10,256 nucleotides of DNA, from NCBI GenBank assembly GCA_026692885.1, contig JAPLNJ010000819.1, forward strand, positions 1 through 10,256. The letters are read 5' to 3'. Of this stretch, positions 6,057-10,256 are shown one piece after another; position 1 is the stretch's first letter, and every line of letters begins with the position of its first letter. The notes beneath the pieces are model-generated. The model worked only from the letters and a program-made list of their open reading frames with translations, was not told where the DNA came from and ran no database searches. The position numbers and the translations under genes are program-made. The stretch comes from Planctomycetota bacterium (GTDB lineage Bacteria > Planctomycetota > Planctomycetia > Pirellulales > Pirellulaceae).

Positions 6057-7916
6057 TTAATCCGGTTGGAACTGTGCCAAGTACCGTTCTCGTGCCTGTT
6101 CGTCCAGTGGCTTGGTCTGTTCGTGCTTGTGCAGAATATGTCGGCCCAGAACCAGTACATCCATGTCTGTCGCCATAAAGCAGCGATACGCGTCCTCTGG
6201 GGTACAGACAATCGGCTCGCTGCGCACGTTGAAACTGGTGTTGATCAGCACCGGGCAGCCGGTCTGTTCGTAGAAGCAGGTCAGCAACCGATGCAGCAGC
6301 GGATGCCGCTCCTGGTCCACCGTCTGTACCCGCGCCGAGTAGTCGACGTGGGTCACCGCCGGAATCGTGGAACGGCAGTGATGCAGCTTGTCGATGCCAA
6401 ACGCCGTCTCGTGTCCTGCCCCGGGGTCCGTACGGAGTTCCTCGCGGACCTGCGCGACCAGCAGCATGTAGGGGCTGTCTGCGTTGGGCGGCAACTCGAA
6501 GTATTCGTGCACGTGCTCACGCAAGATGATCGGCGCGAAGGGCCGGAAAGACTCACGAAACTTGATCTTCAGGTTCATCACCGACTGCATCCGCGCGCTG
6601 CGGGCATCGCCGAGGATGCTGCGGGCGCCGAGGGCTCGGGGCCCAAACTCCAGGCGGCCCTGGAACCAGCCCAAGACTTTCTCCTGCGTCAGTAGCGCGG
6701 CTACCTCTGCCACCAAGTGTTGTTCGCTGGCCGCCGTATCGAAGACGGCTCCGCAACGTTCCAGGCGGACCCGGATCTCCTCGTCCGTAAAGGCCGGCCC
6801 CAGGAAGGAACCGTGCTGGCTGTCGCGGCCCTGCGGCGTACGCGGCTTTTCCAGCAACTGATGCCAGATGAACAGGGCCACACCCAGGGCTCCGCCCGCA
6901 TCGCCAGCCGCCGGTTGAATCCAGATATTCTCGAAGGGGCCTTCCCGCAGGATTCGCCCATTGCCCACGCAGTTCAGCGCCACCCCACCCGCCATTACCA
7001 GGTTCTTCATCCCGGTCTGGCGCTGCACGTGCCGGACGGTCCGCAGCATGACCTGTTCCGTCACGGCCTGGATCGAAGCGGCCAGATCCATCTCGCGTTG
7101 CGTCAGCGGTGTCTCCGGCTGGCGGGGCGGTCCACCGAACAGCCGATGGAACTTGGGCGAGGTCATCGTCAGCCCCTGGCAGTAGTTGAAGTAGCTCAGA
7201 TCCATGCGATAGGAGCCGTCTTCTTTGAGGTCCACCAAGTGCTGGAGAATGAGATCCTGGTAGACAGGTTCGCCATAGGGGGCTAAGCCCATGACTTTGT
7301 ATTCGCCGCTGTTGACGCGAAACCCCGTATAATACGTGAAGGCCGCGTACAGCAGGCCCAGCGAGTGCGGGAACCGAATCTCGTGCGTCAATTCGATTCG
7401 CTGGCCGCGCCCGACGCCGTAGCACGTGGTCGACCACTCGCCGACGCCGTCGAACGTCACGATCGCCGCTGCGTCAAACGGCGAGGGAAAGAAGGCGCTG
7501 GCCGCATGGGACTCGTGGTGCTCGGTGAACACGTAGCGACCGCGGTACTGGCCGCGGAGCGCGTCGCGCAGCACCCGGGGGATGTGCAGCTTCTGCTTCA
7601 ACCATAACGGCAGGGCTTGCCGAAACGAACGATAGCCGGCCGGGGCGGTGGCCAAGTAGGTCTCCAACAACCGCTCGAACTTGGTCAACGGTTTGTCATA
7701 GAAGCCGACGTAGTCCAGATCCTCGGCCTGCAGGCCCGCCTCCGCCAGACAGTAGTCCACCGCTCGCTGCGGAAAATCGTGGTCGTGTTTTCTGCGGGTA
7801 AAGCGTTCCTCCTGCGCGGCGGACACGACCTCGCCGTCGATCACCAACGCGACTGCCGAGTCGTGATAGAACGCGGAAATGCCGAGGATTGCTGTCACTG
7901 GGCCGCATCTCCCCAA
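6057..7916 (-). CDS. Carbamoyltransferase, NodU/CmcH/TobZ family
   Basis: Transfers a carbamoyl group from carbamoyl phosphate, through a carbamoyl-adenylate made with ATP, to a hydroxyl of an acceptor. At 619 residues it has the usual family length and both domains. The N-terminal Kae1-like domain begins ILGISAFYHDSA and carries E-H-H-E-S-H-A-A-S-A with H133/H137 and FDGVGEW with D156; their spacing fits the metal ligands of TobZ. GEYKVMGLAPYG at 205-215, MAGGVALNC at 308-316 and PAAGDAGGA with D339 follow. The C-terminal YrdC-like domain has FGPRALGARSIL at 424-435, FRESFRPFAP at 453-462 and NTSFNVRSEPIV at 559-570. All recognisable motifs are intact. The ATG at 7916 has AGGGA about 9 nt upstream; a GTG at 7898 would give the more typical start MTAILGIS. 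It is first in a minus-strand operon with the SxtJ- and DUF5989-type genes. No glycosyltransferase, polyketide or saxitoxin-pathway gene is nearby, so the acceptor is unknown. Confidence 0.96.
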   Translation of the reverse strand: MGRCGPVTAILGISAFYHDSAVALVIDGEVVSAAQEERFTRRKHDHDFPQRAVDYCLAEAGLQAEDLDYVGFYDKPLTKFERLLETYLATAPAGYRSFRQALPLWLKQKLHIPRVLRDALRGQYRGRYVFTEHHESHAASAFFPSPFDAAAIVTFDGVGEWSTTCYGVGRGQRIELTHEIRFPHSLGLLYAAFTYYTGFRVNSGEYKVMGLAPYGEPVYQDLILQHLVDLKEDGSYRMDLSYFNYCQGLTMTSPKFHRLFGGPPRQPETPLTQREMDLAASIQAVTEQVMLRTVRHVQRQTGMKNLVMAGGVALNCVGNGRILREGPFENIWIQPAAGDAGGALGVALFIWHQLLEKPRTPQGRDSQHGSFLGPAFTDEEIRVRLERCGAVFDTAASEQHLVAEVAALLTQEKVLGWFQGRLEFGPRALGARSILGDARSARMQSVMNLKIKFRESFRPFAPIILREHVHEYFELPPNADSPYMLLVAQVREELRTDPGAGHETAFGIDKLHHCRSTIPAVTHVDYSARVQTVDQERHPLLHRLLTCFYEQTGCPVLINTSFNVRSEPIVCTPEDAYRCFMATDMDVLVLGRHILHKHEQTKPLDEQARERYLAQFQPD

Positions 7917-7974
7917 TTCCCTGCGGCAGGCAGGCGATGGTGTCTCGGGTCAACTGCAAGTCCGTTCCGAGGCC

Positions 7975-8259
7975 TTGATCGGAACCTTACGCAGAACGCT
8001 GGCGAGGGCGGATCATCATCACGCGAAGCGTCAGCGACAAAAAACGCTGCTCTTCCTCGCTGACGCTTCGCGCTTACGATGTGCAACGTTCCGATCAAAG
8101 CCCCGCTCCAGCCAGCAATCTAGCCCAAACGTCCCTGAGGGAGCAACGTCATTTCGCCACCCTGGCCCGCTAGCATCGGCCGTGGGGACGCAGATGAAGT
8201 TGCTTCAGGAGCCAAAGTTGAATACGATGCGACGTGCGATTGGTGACGTTCCGATCAAG
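7975..8259. repeat. Three copies of the 11-mer GTTCCGATCAA
   Basis: Exact copies lie at 8088-8098 and 8248-8258 on the plus strand, and at 7975-7985 in the opposite orientation. The first and inverted copies bracket the hairpin repeat at 8022-8072, so they may be the ends of a larger repeat unit. The third copy lies 105 bp before the kinase start, where it could act as a binding site. The shared word extends by one or two more bases between pairs. Confidence 0.6.
8022..8072. repeat. 16-bp hairpin repeat (GCGAAGCGTCAGCGA type)
   Basis: Positions 8022-8037 and 8057-8072 are perfect reverse complements (CGCGAAGCGTCAGCGA), with a 19-nt loop. The word GCGAAGCGTCAGCGA recurs in planctomycete intergenic DNA as far as I recall, often mis-annotated as short proteins with KRQR and ADASR strings; such strings appear here when the region is translated. 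It lies upstream of two divergent genes and is not terminator-like. Confidence 0.8.
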
Positions 8260-8345
8260 ACTCTGTTCGCGGCGCCAACGCCGTGCCGCGTCTGCCTGGA
8301 AATGGAAGAACCTACGAAGAAGCCACCACTTCAAACACGGAAATC

Positions 8346-8352
8346 AGAGGAG
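8346..8352 (+). promoter_or_regulatory. Ribosome binding site deciding the kinase start
   Basis: AGAGGAG ends 11 nt before the ATG at 8364. No such site precedes the in-frame ATG at 8283, and the 27 residues between them look like translated intergenic sequence, so the start at 8364 is preferred. Confidence 0.55.
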
Positions 8353-8363
8353 TGCTTGTCGCT

Positions 8364-9833
8364 ATGCCGGAATGGACGGCGGAAATCTTATCGCAACGGA
8401 TTCTTGATCTGCGGCTACTCGACGCTCGAAAACTGGAAAGCGTGTGGGCCGAGATGCGTACTCGCGAGGTGTCGATCGAGGATTTCGAGAACATCTTGCT
8501 GCGCAAACAGCTCCTGACGAATTTCCAACTGGACAAAATCCTCAAGGGCGATCGTGACGGCTACTTCTACGACAAGTACCGCGTGCTCTACATGGTGGGG
8601 GCCGGCACCTTCGCCCGCGTATATCGGGCCGTGCACGTGCAAACCGAACGCGTGGTCGCCGTCAAGGTGCTGCGACGACGTTTTCGCAGCGAGGTGGAAC
8701 AGGTTGAACTGTTCCTGCGCGAGGCGCGTATGGGCGAACGGCTGCGGCACTTCAATATCGTCCGCGTGCACGACGTCAGCAACGACATCCAGGCGCCGTA
8801 CATGGTTATGGAGTTCGTCGAGGGCCCTACCTTGCGCGAATTCATGAAAATGCGCAAGAAACTGGACGTGGCCACGTCGCTAAGTCTGATCACGGATATC
8901 GTCAGCGGCTTGGATTATTCACGCAAGATGGGCGTCACGCACCGTGACTTGAAACTGTCGAACGTGCTGGTGACGTCTACGGGCCACGCCAAGCTGGTGG
9001 ATTTCGGTTTGGCTACCATTGCCGAGTCGGACGACAAGCTGCTGACCGCGGAACCCAATGCGCGCGCAATCGACTACGTGGCGCTGGAACGCGGGACCGG
9101 CGTGAAGAAGAACGACCACCGCAGCGACATCTACTTCTCAGGCTGCATCCTCTACAACATGCTGACGGGCATCCCGCCTCTGCACGAAACCCGCGACCGT
9201 ATGTTGCGGATGAATATCTCCAGGTTCGACCAGATCAAGCCGATCTTGGAACGGGAGCCTGATCTGCCCCTATCGCTGGCGGGGGTCGTGACTCGGGCCA
9301 TGTGCTTTCAGCCGATGAACCGCTACCAGGAATTCGCCGAAATGCTGGCCGACCTCAAGAAGGCCAAGCTGGTCTTGGAGCAGGGCGAGCAGCGCGACAG
9401 CGAATCCCCCAAGGCGGAACCCGTGAAGTCCGAGATACTCGAACAGGAGGGAAACGGTCGGACGGTCCTGCTGATCGAGTCGCATACCGAAATGCAAAAT
9501 ATGTTGCGAGACCAACTCAAGCGACGCGGCTACCGGGTGCTGATCACCAGCGACCCGGCGCGGGCCATCCAGCGTCTTGAGGACGACCCGAAAGCCGCCC
9601 ACTGTGCGATCTTCTCGACTCAGGAATTGGGCGCCGACGCCCTCGCGGCGTTCAACCGATTGGGCACGTTGGAAGCGACAGCCGAGATCCCGGCGATCCT
9701 GCTGGTCGACCAGCGTCTGAAGGGCGTGGTGCAATCCGCCCAGACGGCCGGACACCGCGTGTTACTGTCCATGCCGCTGCGTCTGAAGGAGCTGCGTGTC
9801 AAGCTGCTGGAACTGCTCGCCGCGAAGAAGTGA
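8364..9833 (+). CDS. Ser/Thr protein kinase with C-terminal pseudo-receiver
   Basis: A 489-residue predicted cytoplasmic protein with no transmembrane helix. Residues 1-70 are a helical N-terminal extension of the type that precedes many planctomycete kinases (LLRKQLLTNFQLDKIL). The kinase domain at about 71-335 has the Gly-rich loop GAGTFARV (79-86), VAVK with Lys101, helix-C Glu120, HRDLKLSN with catalytic Asp195 and Asn200, DFG with Asp213, and SDIYFSGC. All catalytic residues are present, so it should be active. The APE motif reads ALE (240-242), a variant I associate with one planctomycete kinase group. After a charged linker (336-366), residues 367-484 look like a CheY-type receiver (TVLLIESH ... 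LKRRGYRVLITSD ... IPAILLVD ... SMPLRLKEL), but the phospho-acceptor Asp position reads CAIFS, the acidic pair is degraded to IES, and the K of the usual KP is M. It is therefore probably a phosphorylation-independent interaction domain. Transcription is divergent from the carbamoyltransferase operon. Confidence 0.92.
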   Translation: MPEWTAEILSQRILDLRLLDARKLESVWAEMRTREVSIEDFENILLRKQLLTNFQLDKILKGDRDGYFYDKYRVLYMVGAGTFARVYRAVHVQTERVVAVKVLRRRFRSEVEQVELFLREARMGERLRHFNIVRVHDVSNDIQAPYMVMEFVEGPTLREFMKMRKKLDVATSLSLITDIVSGLDYSRKMGVTHRDLKLSNVLVTSTGHAKLVDFGLATIAESDDKLLTAEPNARAIDYVALERGTGVKKNDHRSDIYFSGCILYNMLTGIPPLHETRDRMLRMNISRFDQIKPILEREPDLPLSLAGVVTRAMCFQPMNRYQEFAEMLADLKKAKLVLEQGEQRDSESPKAEPVKSEILEQEGNGRTVLLIESHTEMQNMLRDQLKRRGYRVLITSDPARAIQRLEDDPKAAHCAIFSTQELGADALAAFNRLGTLEATAEIPAILLVDQRLKGVVQSAQTAGHRVLLSMPLRLKELRVKLLELLAAKK

Positions 9834-9855
9834 GGTGAGGGGGTGTCACCTCACT
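9829..9855 (+). terminator. Hairpin overlapping the kinase stop codon
   Basis: Positions 9829-9838 and 9846-9855 form a perfect 10-bp stem (AGTGAGGTGA on the plus strand) with a 7-nt G-rich loop. The stem includes the TGA stop of the kinase gene. No T tract follows, so termination is only possible; the right arm also overlaps the end of the repeat unit at 9853-10001. Confidence 0.4.
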
Positions 9856-10001
9856 GCTGTGAATATCTTGCGGTTGTCCAAGTCCTCAATTTTTCTCGTT
9901 CCGATGCTCTGCGTCGGAACGCAAGCCACGGACGCTCTGCGTCCTTGGGCAGACGACGCGGAGCGTGGGAACGAGAGATGCGTGAAAATGTTCACAGCAG
10001 T
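9853..10001. repeat. Composite palindromic repeat in the convergent gap
   Basis: An outer pair of 11-bp exact arms, ACTGCTGTGAA at 9853-9863 and its complement at 9991-10001, brackets an inner imperfect pair: TCTCGTTCC...GCTCTGCGTC at 9894-9915 and GACGCGGAGCGTGGGAACGAGA at 9955-9976. Between these are short GGACGC-TCT-GCGTCC (9930-9944) and TTCCGA...TCGGAA hairpins. The GCTCTGCGT/GGAACG words and the translation with MLCVGTQATDALRP match a widespread family of spurious ORFs that come from a non-coding repeat. It lies between convergent kinase and glycosylase genes and may act as a bidirectional terminator or be a non-autonomous mobile unit. Confidence 0.75.
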
Positions 10002-10007
10002 AGAGCG

Positions 10008-10256
10008 TCACCTTGTCACGCTTCCCATCTCCTGCATCAGCCGTTTCATATCCTCCCACGTCTCCTTCTTCATCTCAGGCGCCCGCAGCAGATAGGACGG
10101 ATGATAGGTCACCAGCACCTTGGCGCCGCGGTAATCGTGGAACCGTCCTCGCAGTGGACCGACCGAGCGCGTGGTGCGGAGCAAGGCGTGCGCCGCGACG
10201 GCGCCCAGACAGCAGCGGAATTCGGGTTGCAGAAGGTCTCATTGCCGCTCGAAGTA
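10008..10256 (-). pseudogene. Uracil-DNA glycosylase, 3' part, with in-frame TGA
   Basis: The last 82 codons of a minus-strand gene running off the right edge. Translation shows the C-terminal half of a family 4/5-type uracil-DNA glycosylase, which removes uracil from DNA to start base-excision repair: CCLGAVAAHALL, VGPLRGRFHDYRG, and VTYHPSYLLR with the conserved active-site His-Pro-Ser, then a terminal helix with KKETWEDMKRLM. Upstream, the same frame reads YFERQ, then TGA (10239-10241), then DLLQPEF. Homologous protein sequence continues on both sides of the stop, and relatives normally have a Leu there. As written the gene is broken and has no restart ATG before the motifs. It may be a real nonsense mutation, a sequencing error, or an assembly error near the contig end. 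The Fe-S cysteines and motif A lie outside the window. Confidence 0.75.

Larger units (their letters stand above)
7917..8363. other. Divergent intergenic region with repeats
   Basis: This 447-bp region separates the divergent carbamoyltransferase and kinase genes and should hold both promoters. It carries a 16-bp hairpin repeat (8022-8072) and three copies of the 11-mer GTTCCGATCAA (annotated separately). A possible kinase promoter is TTGCTT at 8200-8205 and TACGAT at 8223-8228, 17 bp apart, but the match to consensus is poor. Long plus- and minus-strand open frames here are arginine- and serine-rich repeat translations, not genes. Confidence 0.5.

Noticed and set aside
6553..7437. 294-codon minus-strand frame inside the carbamoyltransferase
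   Set aside because: Same-strand alternative frame; the real frame carries every family motif.
7879..8517. 212-codon plus-strand frame across the divergent region
   Set aside because: It reads repeat DNA and then overlaps the kinase gene out of frame; no homology-like character.
9796..10095. 99-codon plus-strand frame after the kinase
   Set aside because: Contains the MLCVGTQATDALRP string typical of spurious translations of a non-coding repeat, and is antisense to the glycosylase.
10239..10241. Selenocysteine or reassigned TGA in the glycosylase
   Set aside because: The family has Leu, not Cys, at this place, no SECIS-like hairpin is evident, and TGA ends other genes normally in this window.
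1..10256. tRNA, rRNA or known riboswitch
   Set aside because: I saw no cloverleaf with a GTTCRA arm, no rRNA segment and no recognisable riboswitch core on either strand.

Overview
The window comes from a GC-rich bacterial chromosome, most likely a planctomycete (Pirellulales-like). Three things point there. One secreted protein has an SLA1-type SHD1 domain and a C-terminal block that I associate with planctomycetes. The Ser/Thr kinase has the N-terminal extension and the DY-x-ALE variant of the APE motif that I know from planctomycete kinases. The gaps between genes are full of hairpin-forming GC-rich repeats of kinds I recall from planctomycete genomes. The taxonomic call is inference; no rRNA or other marker is present.

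Layout. Positions 1-560 hold no convincing gene. About 34-344 is one large imperfect inverted repeat, and a terminator-like hairpin at 560-587 ends the leftward transcription unit. From 7916 leftwards almost everything is on the minus strand, in this order: a NodU/CmcH/TobZ-type carbamoyltransferase (6057-7916), an SxtJ-type membrane protein (5647-6054), a 63-residue single-span DUF5989-type protein (5436-5627), a 21-bp perfect hairpin (5280-5331), a membrane-anchored SGNH hydrolase (4089-5255), a 305-bp gap with an 18-bp tandem duplication and competing hairpins, guaB (IMP dehydrogenase, 2302-3783), and an exported SHD1-domain protein (621 to about 2276). A 447-bp divergent region (7917-8363) with a 16-bp hairpin repeat separates this block from a plus-strand Ser/Thr kinase (8364-9833). 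The kinase ends in a receiver-like domain that has lost its phospho-acceptor Asp. A repeat-filled convergent gap follows. The minus-strand 3' end of a uracil-DNA glycosylase gene then runs off the right edge; its reading frame is broken by an in-frame TGA.

How the genes fit together. The carbamoyltransferase, SxtJ-like and DUF5989-like genes are separated by 2 and 19 bp and are very probably one operon. They resemble the sxtI/sxtJ/sxtK arrangement known from saxitoxin clusters, but no toxin-pathway gene is present here. With the membrane-anchored SGNH hydrolase next door, the best guess is a module that carbamoylates, and perhaps acylates or deacylates, an envelope glycan or small metabolite. 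The substrate is unknown. guaB is the housekeeping gene of the window. The kinase with a pseudo-receiver and the poorly characterised SHD1 protein are the other lineage-specific items. The most interesting points are the carbamoyltransferase cassette, the kinase/pseudo-receiver fusion, the broken glycosylase gene and the dense set of several unrelated palindromic repeats.
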